From NCBI GenBank assembly GCA_964517145.1, contig CAZFBN010000006.1, forward strand, positions 1-64,000: a DNA stretch of 64,000 nucleotides. Direction: 5' to 3'. The notes under the pieces are model-generated. The model did not search any database. It was not told where the DNA came from and worked only from the letters and a program-made list of their open reading frames with translations. Each line of letters starts with the position of its first letter. Position 1 is the stretch's first letter. The DNA is from JADJNW01 sp964517145 (GTDB lineage Bacteria; Bacteroidota; Bacteroidia; Chitinophagales; Saprospiraceae). The position numbers and the translations under genes are program-made. Positions 27,758 to 37,426 of the stretch are shown here, piece by piece.

Positions 27758-28675
27758 TTACTTTTTCCCCTCCGTCAACTCCTCGTATGCAGCCGTGAGT
27801 CCACGCTCCAGTCCTTGCCCTTTCCACTCAGGAGCGCCCGGTATTACTTCAGGCTTTTCCGCTATCACTTGCTCTTTTGTTTTACCGATTTTAATTTGTT
27901 GTTTGGTGTATGTCAACAATTTCGATAGAAAATTTTGCATAGCATTCAAATCCTCCCTGGTACCTGTCACCGGAAATCCATCTCCTGCATGACCAAACAC
28001 AAAAATAGTATCCTTATCAAACGTTTTGCGCGCTTTGCCCAGTGCTACGATCCAATTGCCAATGGAAGCGCCTGCCGTGCGATCAATAAATGGAAAACGC
28101 CGATTAAACATCAAGTCGCCGCAATGCACCACATTGGCATTTTCAAAATGAATAAACGAGTCTCCATCGGTGTGCCCTGCACCAAAATATTGCAGCGTAA
28201 TCATTTCATTACCAACTTTTTGCGACCATTTTGTGTCGTAAGTTGTATCGGGCAGCAGTTGTTTGTCCAGCGTATTATTTGCCTTGGCAACACGCTCCTG
28301 ATTGGCTTTGGAATTTTGGTGCGCTACCACTTTATTTGCAATGCCTTTGAATGCAATATTGCCACCTGAATGATCGCCATGGTGATGCGTATTGATGAGC
28401 AGGTCAATGGGGCGGTCGCTTTGCTTTCGGATTTCCTCAATCAGATGCGGCGCTGTGTCGGGAAATTGAGTATCAACAACTACAATTCCTTGATTATCAA
28501 TCATCCAGGCGATGGTGCCGCCTCGCTCCGTGAAAATACCCACATTGTTGCGCAAGGTTTTCATCTCGCCTGCGGGCGCGAGTAATTGTTTTAAAAACAA
28601 GGAAGAAGTAGGCAATAACGCGGTGCCAAGGGCAAAACCCGAAGTTTGTAAAAAAGTACGCCGGTTAAAACTCAT
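27758..28675 (-). CDS. Exported metallo-beta-lactamase-fold hydrolase
   Basis: A 305-residue protein that starts with the Tat-type signal NRRTFLQTSGFALG and has the MBL-fold zinc motif THHHGDHSGG, then GAGHTDGDS, then HCGDLMF, then GHAGDG. The fold hydrolyses esters, thioesters or lactams with two metal ions, probably in the periplasm. The C-terminal helices are as in the QuiP/SoxH-like group. No partner genes are nearby, and the substrate is unknown. A short stretch of about 190 bases separates it from the protease terminator. Confidence 0.85.
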   Translation of the reverse strand: MSFNRRTFLQTSGFALGTALLPTSSLFLKQLLAPAGEMKTLRNNVGIFTERGGTIAWMIDNQGIVVVDTQFPDTAPHLIEEIRKQSDRPIDLLINTHHHGDHSGGNIAFKGIANKVVAHQNSKANQERVAKANNTLDKQLLPDTTYDTKWSQKVGNEMITLQYFGAGHTDGDSFIHFENANVVHCGDLMFNRRFPFIDRTAGASIGNWIVALGKARKTFDKDTIFVFGHAGDGFPVTGTREDLNAMQNFLSKLLTYTKQQIKIGKTKEQVIAEKPEVIPGAPEWKGQGLERGLTAAYEELTEGKK

Positions 28676-29361
28676 GGTGAACTTGGTTTTAAATGTTTGA
28701 AAACTAGAATTTAAACTACAAGAATAGGAATTTAAAAAAAATGTTCAAATTCTTCCTTTTACAGCAAACAAAAAAATAGTTTTATCGTAGAATAAGATAG
28801 AAGCGGTGGTTTTGTTTTTTGTAAATTGCCAAACAAGATAAGCGGTAAATTTGTTTTTGCGGGATAATATTTTACGCTCTATTCAAAGTCGGGTGAAAAT
28901 GTCGTTGAAGGTTGATTTGGCATAAAAGTTTTTTGTAAAATGAATTCTAAAAATTATTTTTTATCATTTGAACTTTACACAAAAATTTAGTATTTTGCAA
29001 TTCACTTGAATTTATCAAAATATATTATTTTATCAAAACAGCAGGAAATGTAATTTTTAAAGACATCGGAAAGTAATAATCAGTCCTTGTTTTATCATAA
29101 TACGATGCTTTTTTTTGTTTTAATATCATAACATTTACCCCCCGATAAGCTATAAAACAGCGTTCTTTTCTCTTATGCCAACTTCTTAAAAAAAATTTAT
29201 GTATTTGTACCACTAATTGGTGCACTGCCTTCGTTATGGATTTCTAAGGAAAGGGTTGATTATCAAATAAAAAAGTACGAACTTAGCACTTTGCAACTCG
29301 CTTTTCCGTGGAGGCAACATTTGGAAAGTGCTGATTGCCAAAATATTGGAAAAATAGACAC
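28676..29361. other. 686-base intergenic region
   Basis: Very AT-rich, with no supported gene; a 66-codon frame on the minus strand at 29025-29225 looks random. A 21-base word occurs twice in direct orientation (28987-29007 and 29283-29303) with 17 identical positions, all four changes being transitions. I saw no clear TAnnTTTG box for the TPR gene. Confidence 0.4.
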
Positions 29362-31122
29362 ATGAAAAACAACAGGCTTTTTACTGCACAAAAGCTTAAA
29401 GCGCGAGCCATGACATATCACAAAACTATGGCGGTGTTAATTGCTTTATTAACATCGTTGAGCCTTGCTGCGCAACAAGTAGGTGAAAAAGATGTTGCAC
29501 TGCAAGAAAAATTTATTGATGCCAGTCGAGAACGCATCTTAGGCAATTACGACAAAGCGGCTGCCATTTATGAGGATATTTTAAAGGAAGACCCCAGTAA
29601 CCATGCGGTGGCTTATGAATTGTCGCGGGTGTATGACACGTTGGATAAAGGCGACAAAGCATTGGAGTTTATTAAAAAATCAATTGCATTAGCACCTGAT
29701 AATGAATGGTATCAGCGTTTTTTGGCAGATGTATATCAAAAGCAGGGAAAAAACCTGGAGGCGGCTTCGCTCTATGAGGGTTTGGTAAAAAAGGAACCAG
29801 ATAATGAATATTTTTACCATCGCTGGGCGTATTTTTTGCTACGAGCCAATGATTATAATAAAGCGTTGAAGGTATATGATGATTTGGAAAAACGCACGGG
29901 CATCAGCGAGGATATCATTCGCAGAAAACATAGTTTATACGTTGGTCTGGGCAATAACAAAAAAGCAGCCGAAGAATTGGAGCGCCTCATTGCCGCGTTC
30001 CCGAGTAACCCCGATTATTATCATACATTGGCGGGTTTTTATGAGCAATTGGGTGAAAACGAACTGGCGCGCGAGGTGTATCGGCGTTTGTTGGAGGTGA
30101 CACCCGATGACCCGCGAGCTGTAATGGCGATGGCGGGCACGCCCAAAGGAGGCGGCGTGAGCAGTGGCGATGCGCAATATTTGCAGTCTTTGCGTCCTAT
30201 TTTTGAGAAAACCGACGTTAGCATTGATTTGAAAATTCAAAAATTAATACCGTTTATTACCAAAGTGGCGGACACAGGCGACGCTACGCTTGCATCGGCA
30301 GCCTTGAGTCTGACGCAAATTTTGGAAACTGTACATCCGGACGAGGCGAAGGCTTACGCGGCTTCTGCTGATTTGTTGTACTATTCAGGTGATAAGTTGA
30401 AAGCGCTGGAAAAGTATAAAAAGACTTTGGAATTGGACGATACGGTGTTTTTGGTGTGGGAACAGGTGTTGCGCATTTACGAAGAAGGCAGGGATTTTGC
30501 CAATCTGGAAAAAGCGTCTGAGTCGGCGTTGGATATTTTTCCGAACAAAGCCTTTATTTATTATATGAATGGCGTAGCCAATGATGCATTAAATCGTTCG
30601 GAAGATGCCCTCGATGTGCTGGAGCAGGCTGGTAGAATGGTGGGAAATGATGCGCAACTGGCAATAAAAATTCAGGTTCGTAAAGGATTGATTTACAGCG
30701 ACTTAAAGCAATTTGAAAAATCGAATCAAACATTTGAGCAAATATTAAAACTTAATCCGAAAGACCCAGAAGCGCTGAACGGATATAGTCATTGCCTGGC
30801 AATGCGAGGAGAAAATCTGGAAAAGGCAAAAACCATGGCAAAACAAGCCAACGACCTGGTGCCGAATCAATCCAATTATCAAGCCACGTATGGCTGGGTT
30901 TTGTACAAATCCAAAGAGTATAAATCTGCAAAAGAGTGGTTGAAAAAAGCGCTCGATAATGGTGCAGAAAATGATCCGGTTACGTTAGAACATTATGGCG
31001 ATGTGCTTTTTCAAATGAATGATTCGCAGGGCGCTATCCAATATTGGAGCAAAGCGCAGGAAAAAGGCGGCTCTTCAGAATTGTTGGAAAAGAAAATCAC
31101 CGATAGAAAATTGTACGAATAA
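29362..31122 (+). CDS. TPR-repeat protein, exported
   Basis: The start is taken at ATG 29362; a second ATG at 29410 gives a cleaner signal peptide (MTYHKTMAVLIALLTSLSLA). The protein holds about 12 tetratricopeptide repeats along its length (for example DKAAAIYEDILKEDPSNHAVAYELSRVY). It should scaffold protein complexes in the periplasm. It is followed at 52 bases by a DUF4292 lipoprotein and then by an EnvC-like protein. This order recurs in Bacteroidota and suggests a cell-envelope task. Which start is used is undecided. Confidence 0.85.
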   Translation: MKNNRLFTAQKLKARAMTYHKTMAVLIALLTSLSLAAQQVGEKDVALQEKFIDASRERILGNYDKAAAIYEDILKEDPSNHAVAYELSRVYDTLDKGDKALEFIKKSIALAPDNEWYQRFLADVYQKQGKNLEAASLYEGLVKKEPDNEYFYHRWAYFLLRANDYNKALKVYDDLEKRTGISEDIIRRKHSLYVGLGNNKKAAEELERLIAAFPSNPDYYHTLAGFYEQLGENELAREVYRRLLEVTPDDPRAVMAMAGTPKGGGVSSGDAQYLQSLRPIFEKTDVSIDLKIQKLIPFITKVADTGDATLASAALSLTQILETVHPDEAKAYAASADLLYYSGDKLKALEKYKKTLELDDTVFLVWEQVLRIYEEGRDFANLEKASESALDIFPNKAFIYYMNGVANDALNRSEDALDVLEQAGRMVGNDAQLAIKIQVRKGLIYSDLKQFEKSNQTFEQILKLNPKDPEALNGYSHCLAMRGENLEKAKTMAKQANDLVPNQSNYQATYGWVLYKSKEYKSAKEWLKKALDNGAENDPVTLEHYGDVLFQMNDSQGAIQYWSKAQEKGGSSELLEKKITDRKLYE

Positions 31123-31174
31123 TATTTTGTTTGAATTTTAGAACCATTAATCGTTTTTAAAATTTTCCCGACTG

Positions 31175-31954
31175 ATGCAATTTAGTAAACTATTTTTTCT
31201 AGCGTTTACAGTCACTTTATTGGCGAGTTGCGGCGCATCCAAAAAAGGCATGACGGGCAAGTTGGATTACGCCAATCCTGAGGTTTTGTTAAAATCTATG
31301 GTCGCGAATCAAGTCAATTTGCAGTGGCTGGATGGGCGCGCAAAGATTGACTTTTCTGACGAAAATACTTCTTTGGGCGCTACGGCAACCATTCGCATCA
31401 AAAAAGACAGCGTGATTTGGGTAGCCGTGCGCAAGTTGGGCTTTGAAGTGGCGCGGGCGCTTGTGACAAAAGATTCGGTGTATATTTTAGACAGGCTAAA
31501 CAATGAATATGATGTAAAAGGCTTGGATTATTTGCAACGCGAATACAATCTTCCTGCCAATTTTGAGTCGGTTCAAGCTATTTTGCTGGGTAATCCTATC
31601 TTCTTCACTACCAGCGGTTTACAATCGGAAACGGCAGCAGCATCGTACCACTTGTTTGGCAAAAGCACCCACATGGACACTCATTACTGGTTGGATCAAA
31701 AATCTTTACAACTCCAGCAAATGCAGTTTAAAGATTTGAATGAAAATCGCGAGGTAAATGTAACATTAGAAGATTATCAACCCATATCGAATAATCAAAA
31801 GTTTTCGTATCTTCGTAAACTGGAATTAAATAGCCGCCAAACTGGTAATGTGAAGGTCGATATTCAATTTTCCCAGTTGGAAATCAACAGCCCAAAGGAC
31901 GTACGCTTTGAAATACCAAACAAATACACACGCAGCAGCTCCTTCGACGATTAA
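31175..31954 (+). CDS. DUF4292 lipoprotein
   Basis: A 259-residue protein with a lipoprotein signal peptide (lipobox LLASC, Cys19). The body fits DUF4292: QWLDGRAKIDF near residue 50, a run of antiparallel strands, then GNPIFFT, similar in shape to LolA/LolB lipoprotein carriers. It may help move lipids or lipoproteins to the outer membrane (inference). Its last 47 bases overlap the next gene, so the two are translationally coupled. Confidence 0.85.
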   Translation: MQFSKLFFLAFTVTLLASCGASKKGMTGKLDYANPEVLLKSMVANQVNLQWLDGRAKIDFSDENTSLGATATIRIKKDSVIWVAVRKLGFEVARALVTKDSVYILDRLNNEYDVKGLDYLQREYNLPANFESVQAILLGNPIFFTTSGLQSETAAASYHLFGKSTHMDTHYWLDQKSLQLQQMQFKDLNENREVNVTLEDYQPISNNQKFSYLRKLELNSRQTGNVKVDIQFSQLEINSPKDVRFEIPNKYTRSSSFDD

Positions 31955-33155
31955 AAAGATCGTCTGTCTGTTGTTCATACTACTCGTAGGGTTGCAGTTG
32001 CTTTCTGCTCAGAACCGCAAGGAACTGGAGGAGAAACGCAAACAGCTATTGGATGAAATCAACCAGACCAATACGCAGCTGGAAAAAACTAAAAAAGACA
32101 AAGAACAGGCGCTCTCCCGATATTTTGCACTTCAAAATCAAATTCAAAAAAGACAAAAGCTCGTCAAAACGTTAGACCTGGAAATCAAGTCGGCAGATGC
32201 TACCATTGACCAGCTCAAGCAGGTACAAGTGACGTTGAACAATGATTTGGAGCGCCTCAAGCTGGAATATTCCTCCACCTTGCGCACCGCGCTGCGCCAC
32301 CGCATGGGCAATAGCATGGCACTTTTTCTCTTTTCTGCCAAAGATTTTAAAGATGCTTTTCAACGCTGGCAGTACATTCGGCAGTATTATCGCTATCGAA
32401 ACCGACAAGTGGAGCAAATTTTGACAACGCAGCAACAACTGGTGCAGCGGGCAGCAGAGTTGCAAAGAATCAAAGGAGAAAAATCAAAGTTGTTAGTCGC
32501 TCAAAAACAACAACAATCTACCTTGAACGTAGAATTGGCAGATAAAGACCGTTTGGTGAAGTCGCTCAAAACGGACGAAAGTAAATTGTTAACCGAACTG
32601 AATCGCCAGCAAAAGGCGCACGATCAATTGAATAAAGCCATTGAAGAGATCATTCGGGCAGAAATTTCAAAAAAGAAAAAAGAGGCGCGCAAGCCAGAGG
32701 CATTGGCGGCTGCCAAAGAAGATGCTGGTACTGCTGAAGAAGTCGAATTGAGCAATCAATTTGAAAAACGCCAGGGAAAGTTGCCTTGGCCCATCACAAA
32801 AGGGGTGGTCACTCGTTCGTTTGGTACGCAGCAGCACCCCACGCTGAAAGGGGTAAAAATTAATAACAATGGCATTGACATTCGGGTCGAAAAAGCCTCC
32901 GATGTGTTTGCGGTTTTTGCAGGCACGGTAGTCGGAAAGCAGTTTGTACCAGGTTATCAAAATATGGTGATTGTGCAACATGGGCAGTATTATACCGTCT
33001 ATTCTAACTTAGAGGAAGTGACCGTGAAGCGTGGCGATGCGATTGCCGCAAAGCAGGTGGTGGGTCGGGTGAGCAATGAACGCCCGGAAGTGCATTTTGA
33101 AATTTGGAATGAAAAACAGAAAATGAATCCAATAGAGTGGATTAATCCTAAATGA
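31908..33155 (+). CDS. EnvC-like murein hydrolase activator with degenerate M23 domain
   Basis: A 415-residue protein. After a signal peptide (IKKIVCLLFILLVGLQLLSA) it has a long coiled coil from about 35 to 260 and a LytM/M23 domain at about 295-412. The zinc ligands are missing: the usual HxGxDI is NNGIDI, and the usual HxH is EVH. It should bind and activate an amidase for daughter-cell separation and not cut peptidoglycan itself. The start lies inside the DUF4292 gene; a more internal start would still keep the signal. It closes the TPR / DUF4292 / EnvC operon. Confidence 0.88.
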   Translation: MKYQTNTHAAAPSTIKKIVCLLFILLVGLQLLSAQNRKELEEKRKQLLDEINQTNTQLEKTKKDKEQALSRYFALQNQIQKRQKLVKTLDLEIKSADATIDQLKQVQVTLNNDLERLKLEYSSTLRTALRHRMGNSMALFLFSAKDFKDAFQRWQYIRQYYRYRNRQVEQILTTQQQLVQRAAELQRIKGEKSKLLVAQKQQQSTLNVELADKDRLVKSLKTDESKLLTELNRQQKAHDQLNKAIEEIIRAEISKKKKEARKPEALAAAKEDAGTAEEVELSNQFEKRQGKLPWPITKGVVTRSFGTQQHPTLKGVKINNNGIDIRVEKASDVFAVFAGTVVGKQFVPGYQNMVIVQHGQYYTVYSNLEEVTVKRGDAIAAKQVVGRVSNERPEVHFEIWNEKQKMNPIEWINPK

Positions 33156-33393
33156 AGTATCGGACATTTTTAATTTATGATTTTACGTAGAGTGTCTGAT
33201 AATCAGTGTTTTATAAAATGTTTAATGAATAATTAAAAATACCAAACATTACAGCGATCTATTTTCTGATTGGATGATTGAATCGCCCTATTTTTAAAAA
33301 TGTAATTATTTAAATTACAAATAAATTTACTGAATTTTCAGGAACCGCCAAGGGAGTAAGCCCGTTTGAATAAGGAAAAGACAGCGAAAGCCA

Positions 33394-34611
33394 ATGAAGG
33401 ACGAGTGGAAAATAAAACAAGACGGAGTCAAAGGATTAAAGAGGGTGCTGGAAAACACAGTACTGGTGGGCTTGGTATCCAACGGGCAAACCGAGGCACA
33501 AGTGCAGGAGTACCTCGATGAATTGGAGTTTTTAGCTTTGACAGCAGGCGCGGTGACGGTGAAGCGATACGTACAAAAATTGCCACACCCGGACAGCCGC
33601 ACGTTCATTGGCAAGGGTAAAATTGAAGAAATCGGGAGCTACCTGGAAAAACATGAGGAAATCAACATGGTCATTTTTGACGATGACCTCAGTGGCAAGC
33701 AAACCAATAATTTGGAGGAAGCACTTAAAGTAAAAATCATTGATCGTAGTAGCTTGATTCTCGATATTTTTGCTTCGCGTGCGCAGACCGCACAGGCAAA
33801 GACCCAGGTAGAATTGGCACAAATGCAGTATCTGCTGCCTCGTTTGCGAGGTTTGTGGACGCACTTGGAGCGCCAACGTGGTGGTATCGGGATGCGTGGA
33901 CCTGGTGAAAAAGAAATTGAAACGGACCGACGGATTGTGCGGGATAAGATTGCGCTGCTCAAGGAAAAATTGGAAAAAATAGATCAACAAAATGTCACAC
34001 AGCGAAAGAGTCGTGGAGAATTGATTCGAGTGGCGCTAGTGGGATATACCAACGTTGGCAAGTCCACGCTAATGAATTTATTGAGCAAATCGGAGGTTTT
34101 TGCAGAAGATAAACTGTTCGCTACGCTTGATACCACCGTTCGTAAAGTTGTTTTTGAAGGAGTGCCGTTTTTATTGTCTGACACGGTTGGGTTCATCCGA
34201 AAATTACCACATCATTTGATTGAAAGTTTTAAATCGACATTGGACGAAGTGCGGGAAAGCGATATTTTGTTGCATGTAGTGGATATTGCACATCCGCAAC
34301 ATGAAGAGCAAATTCGCACTGTGAATCGAACCCTGGATGAACTCCATGCGTTGAATAAACCTACGTTGCTGGTTTTTAATAAAATTGACCAGTATCGGAA
34401 AAAATATTATGATCCTTTTATTGATGAAGAGGCGAAGCAAGAAATTGAAGAAGGATTGCAAGGAAGTTTAAAACACTTATTTGTACATGATAATATTTTT
34501 GTGTCGGCGCTTACGCGAGAAAATGTGGATGCTCTGCGCGAAAAAATCATCGGAATGGTAAAAGCGCAGTACAAAATACGTTATCCGTATCAAGTAAAAC
34601 AATGGACTTAA
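33394..34611 (+). CDS. hflX: Ribosome-associated GTPase HflX
   Basis: The 405-residue protein has the HflX N-domain (SRTFIGKGKIEEI, then IIDRSSLILDIFASRAQTAQAKTQVELAQ), the GGIGMRGPGEKEIETDRR linker and the GTPase domain with G1 GYTNVGKST, G3 DTVGF and G4 NKID. It splits ribosomes during stress and rescue. The length is normal for the family. It stands as a single gene, with 238 bases before it. Confidence 0.96.
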   Translation: MKDEWKIKQDGVKGLKRVLENTVLVGLVSNGQTEAQVQEYLDELEFLALTAGAVTVKRYVQKLPHPDSRTFIGKGKIEEIGSYLEKHEEINMVIFDDDLSGKQTNNLEEALKVKIIDRSSLILDIFASRAQTAQAKTQVELAQMQYLLPRLRGLWTHLERQRGGIGMRGPGEKEIETDRRIVRDKIALLKEKLEKIDQQNVTQRKSRGELIRVALVGYTNVGKSTLMNLLSKSEVFAEDKLFATLDTTVRKVVFEGVPFLLSDTVGFIRKLPHHLIESFKSTLDEVRESDILLHVVDIAHPQHEEQIRTVNRTLDELHALNKPTLLVFNKIDQYRKKYYDPFIDEEAKQEIEEGLQGSLKHLFVHDNIFVSALTRENVDALREKIIGMVKAQYKIRYPYQVKQWT

Positions 34612-34687
34612 ATTGGTAATCTGTTAACAGGATGCCCCAATAATAAATAACCGTTGAGCTAATAGCAAATTAAAAAATCCCGGTCTG

Positions 34688-35797
34688 ATGGATGTCATGC
34701 TGAGGCGATATGCCGATTTATTGGTGCATTATTGCCTGGAATTAAAAGAAGGCGAAAAGCTGTACTTGCGAACAACGACGCTGGCGGAGTCACTGGTGCG
34801 CGAGGTTTATCGCGTTGCGCTGGCGGCTGGTGCTATTGTGGAAGTGGATATGGAATTTCGCGAACAAGGACGCATTCTGCTCGAACAGGCGCAGGAGGCA
34901 CAATTGCGCTATGTCTCACCATTTTTTAAGCAAGCTGTGGAAACTTTCGATGCTTATTTGTACATTCGCGCTCCATTTAATTTGCGAGAAGAACAGAATG
35001 CGAGTGTCGAGAAGTCGCGCATTCGACAAGAAGCATTGAAAGAAGTCAACAAAACCTATTTCGAGCGTACTGCTACGCGGGCTTTGCGGCGCAATTTGTG
35101 CCAATTTCCTACTCAGGCAAACGCGCAGGAAGCAGGTATGTCACTGGAAGAATACGAATTTTTTGTGTATCAATCTTGTAAATTGTTTGATGAAAATCCA
35201 ACACAGAGTTGGTTACAAGTGCGTCAAAAACAGCAACATATTGTTGATTATTTGAATAAAGCGGACAAAATTCATTACAAAGGCGACGGAATTGATATTT
35301 CCTTTTCAACAAAGGGACGTACATGGATTAATTCAGACGGACAAACGAACATGCCCTCTGGCGAAGTTTTTACCGGACCTATCGAGGATTCGGTCAATGG
35401 CGTAGTGCGTTTCAACTTTCCTGCCATCTACATGGGCACGGAAGTGGAAGGCGTCACCTTGTGGGTGAAGGACGGGTACATTGAAAAATGGGAAGCTCAG
35501 CGGGGCAAAGAACTACTCGATCAGGTGTTTCAGATGGAAGGCACCCGGCGTTTTGGAGAAGTGGCGATTGGTACCAATTATAATATCAATCGTTTTACGA
35601 AAAACATTTTGTTTGACGAAAAAATCGGGGGCACGATTCACATGGCTATCGGTCAGTCTTACTTGCAAACTGGCGGGAAAAACAACTCCCCCGTGCATTG
35701 GGATATGATCGCCGATATGCGCAACGGAGGAACGATTACAGCAGATGGAGAAAAAATTTATGAGAACGGGCAGTTTTTGTTGCCCAATGGTGCATAA
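34688..35797 (+). CDS. M29-family metallo-aminopeptidase
   Basis: A 369-residue cytosolic protein of the AmpS/PepS type. It starts with YADLLVHYCLELKEGEKLYL. The metal-binding region carries NMPSGEVFTGP, then RRFGEVAIGTN, then HMAIGQSY and HWDMIADM, which supply the Glu, Glu, His, His and Asp ligands. It removes N-terminal residues from peptides using two metals. The start ATG at 34688 could also be the ATG three codons later. It follows hflX by 76 bases and may be read with it. Confidence 0.92.
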   Translation: MDVMLRRYADLLVHYCLELKEGEKLYLRTTTLAESLVREVYRVALAAGAIVEVDMEFREQGRILLEQAQEAQLRYVSPFFKQAVETFDAYLYIRAPFNLREEQNASVEKSRIRQEALKEVNKTYFERTATRALRRNLCQFPTQANAQEAGMSLEEYEFFVYQSCKLFDENPTQSWLQVRQKQQHIVDYLNKADKIHYKGDGIDISFSTKGRTWINSDGQTNMPSGEVFTGPIEDSVNGVVRFNFPAIYMGTEVEGVTLWVKDGYIEKWEAQRGKELLDQVFQMEGTRRFGEVAIGTNYNINRFTKNILFDEKIGGTIHMAIGQSYLQTGGKNNSPVHWDMIADMRNGGTITADGEKIYENGQFLLPNGA

Positions 35798-35925
35798 GAA
35801 GCTGTAATTTTGCGAAAATTTAATTTTCACTGTTAAAATTTTATGTATAACTTGCAAAATAACCCTTGTGGAAAACTTAAATACGACCAACAAGCCATTT
35901 TTAACCAAAAACTAATGCCAAGACC

Positions 35926-36651
35926 GTGAACACAAACATTGCATTCTTAGAATTGAAGTATGGCAACATTTACGGAGGATACCCCAACTTTTACGCAATC
36001 AGTGAGATCGCCCTGCTGGTATTTGAAAAGGAAACCAACAAAATTTTCTTAGAGAGTTGGATCAACAATGCCAATGTGGACATCGTCAATGTGTACGCCA
36101 AAGTGAATGAACTTGGGCACACTGTGGGTAGGGGTAAAGAAGTCATCAACCTCAAAACAGGGCGTCATAAGCCGTTTCGGGAAGATTTTAAGCTGGACGA
36201 AAACCAAATTAAGTTTGCGCTTAAAAATTTGCACCCAACCAAAAAGCCCATACAAAACTTTTTGATGAAAAACCTGAGAAAGTATCGCTTCCGCGAAATT
36301 GTTGTCTTTGATGGACGGCGGGATATTTTCTTGTGCGAAAAAGCGGGCGTGAGTTTTGAACGCTACAAAATTGTGGACTTGCAAAAGGATTTGAACAAAG
36401 AAACGGAATACCTTTTCTCGCTCAATAAGCTGGCAGTCGTTATCAATTTTGAGTTGGATCGCTCTTACCTGCGTACCCACAATCAGGAATATTGGTTGCA
36501 CCCGATTGCAGCAAAGCAGATTGTACCAAAATCAGCTGCTTACGACGCGGCTCGTCTGATGATGGTTTACAACGAATACCATCAATATCACGACGATTTT
36601 ATGCTGAAAGCAGCCTTGATTATCAATAAGATACAGAATACCAAGGTATAA
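35926..36651 (+). CDS. Unknown cytosolic protein, possible degenerate DEDDh exonuclease fold
   Basis: The 241-residue protein starts with GTG (no in-frame ATG upstream). I do not recognise the family. The opening AFLELKYG followed by ISEIALLVFE, a middle VVFDGRRDIFLCEKAGV and a late KSAAYDAARLMMVYNE sit where the Exo I, II and III motifs of a DEDDh 3'-5' exonuclease would be. However, the first Asp is Leu and the Exo III His is Lys. That suggests an inactive relative or a distinct family. A MPRP mini-frame (ATG 35915) ends in a GTGA overlap with this start. A strong terminator follows. Confidence 0.5.
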   Translation: MNTNIAFLELKYGNIYGGYPNFYAISEIALLVFEKETNKIFLESWINNANVDIVNVYAKVNELGHTVGRGKEVINLKTGRHKPFREDFKLDENQIKFALKNLHPTKKPIQNFLMKNLRKYRFREIVVFDGRRDIFLCEKAGVSFERYKIVDLQKDLNKETEYLFSLNKLAVVINFELDRSYLRTHNQEYWLHPIAAKQIVPKSAAYDAARLMMVYNEYHQYHDDFMLKAALIINKIQNTKV

Positions 36652-36674
36652 TACAACAGGAACATAGGGCGTTG

Positions 36675-36718
36675 GCTATTAATGCGGAAGTGCTTCTGCA
36701 TTAATAGCTTTATTTTTT
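36675..36718 (+). terminator. Rho-independent terminator
   Basis: A 16-base stem with one G-T pair (36675-36690 with 36693-36708; in practice the tip opens to a small loop), followed by TTTATTTTTT. It ends the transcript of the GTG-start gene. Confidence 0.85.
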
Positions 36719-36918
36719 AATTCAATTATTACTTTCAAATTGGATAGCAAACTGTTTAGTCAATTGAAACAAAGCGCATATTTTTCTAGGCTATGAATGT
36801 TACAAAGGAGTGGTTTTTATAAGTTCTCTTCTAATAGTACACTATTGAAACAAAAGATTTCTTACGAGCAGCGGCACAAATTGCCTGTCACATCCACAGG
36901 AAAAATATTTATTAAAAA

Positions 36919-36951
36919 TTGAGCGAATAATTCAATACGTGTTTATCTTTG
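36919..36951 (+). promoter_or_regulatory. Promoter-like element in the non-coding region
   Basis: TTG at 36919-36921, a 22-base spacer (slightly long) and a perfect TATCTTTG at 36944-36951. It points into the gene-free stretch and a 22-codon frame 46 bases downstream. Confidence 0.4.
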
Positions 36952-36996
36952 TGCGTCTTTAGGACACAATGTTTTCCCTCTTATTTGATTTGAGCC

Positions 36997-37065
36997 ATGT
37001 TTGGTAAATTTCCCCAGTTCGTATCAAGCGGTTCAAGCACACATAAAAAACGCAAGAAAAAGTAA
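36997..37065 (+). CDS. Possible 22-residue basic peptide
   Basis: A frame of 22 codons from ATG to TAA. The product begins MFGKFPQF and ends in a lysine/arginine tail (KKRKKK). It is downstream of a consensus -7 box. Size and the lack of homologues I can name make this weak; the basic tail alone could arise by chance in A-rich DNA. Confidence 0.2.
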   Translation: MFGKFPQFVSSGSSTHKKRKKK

Positions 37066-37324
37066 AGCTTTTGTTTTCTTGTTCGTTCGCATCTTAAACC
37101 TTAATCCCTCTTTCTCAATCCTTACACCGTTCTCATAGTTCATGTCGAAAAATAACTACGTTTATCGCTTTGTAAGCGGTCGTTATATTTTTCTGCCTGC
37201 AATATAGGCGCTTATTGATAAATGTAATTTATATTTATACAAATAAAATTAATATTTAATTGTTTTACTCACACTCAATCATGTTTTTCTACCCAAACAA
37301 ATAGACTTTTATTATACTTTTTAT

Positions 37325-37426
37325 GAAAGTACCGTGGCTGCAAACAAATTGAAAAGGGGAAAGCGCTCCTAATGCGCACAAAACGATTCAGTTGCAGCTG
37401 CGGTACTACTTTTGGAGGGTACTTTC
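37325..37426. repeat. Overlapping inverted repeats (alternative RNA hairpins)
   Basis: GAAAGTACC (37325-37333) is the exact complement of GGTACTTTC (37418-37426). A second pairing, GTACCG..GCTGCAA (37329-37343) with TTGCAGC..CGGTAC (37392-37406), matches 13 of 15 positions. The two pairings share GTACC and exclude each other. Confidence 0.5.

Noticed and set aside
29025..29225. A 66-codon minus-strand frame in the 28.7-29.4 kb gap
   Set aside because: AT-rich, no start context and no family resemblance.
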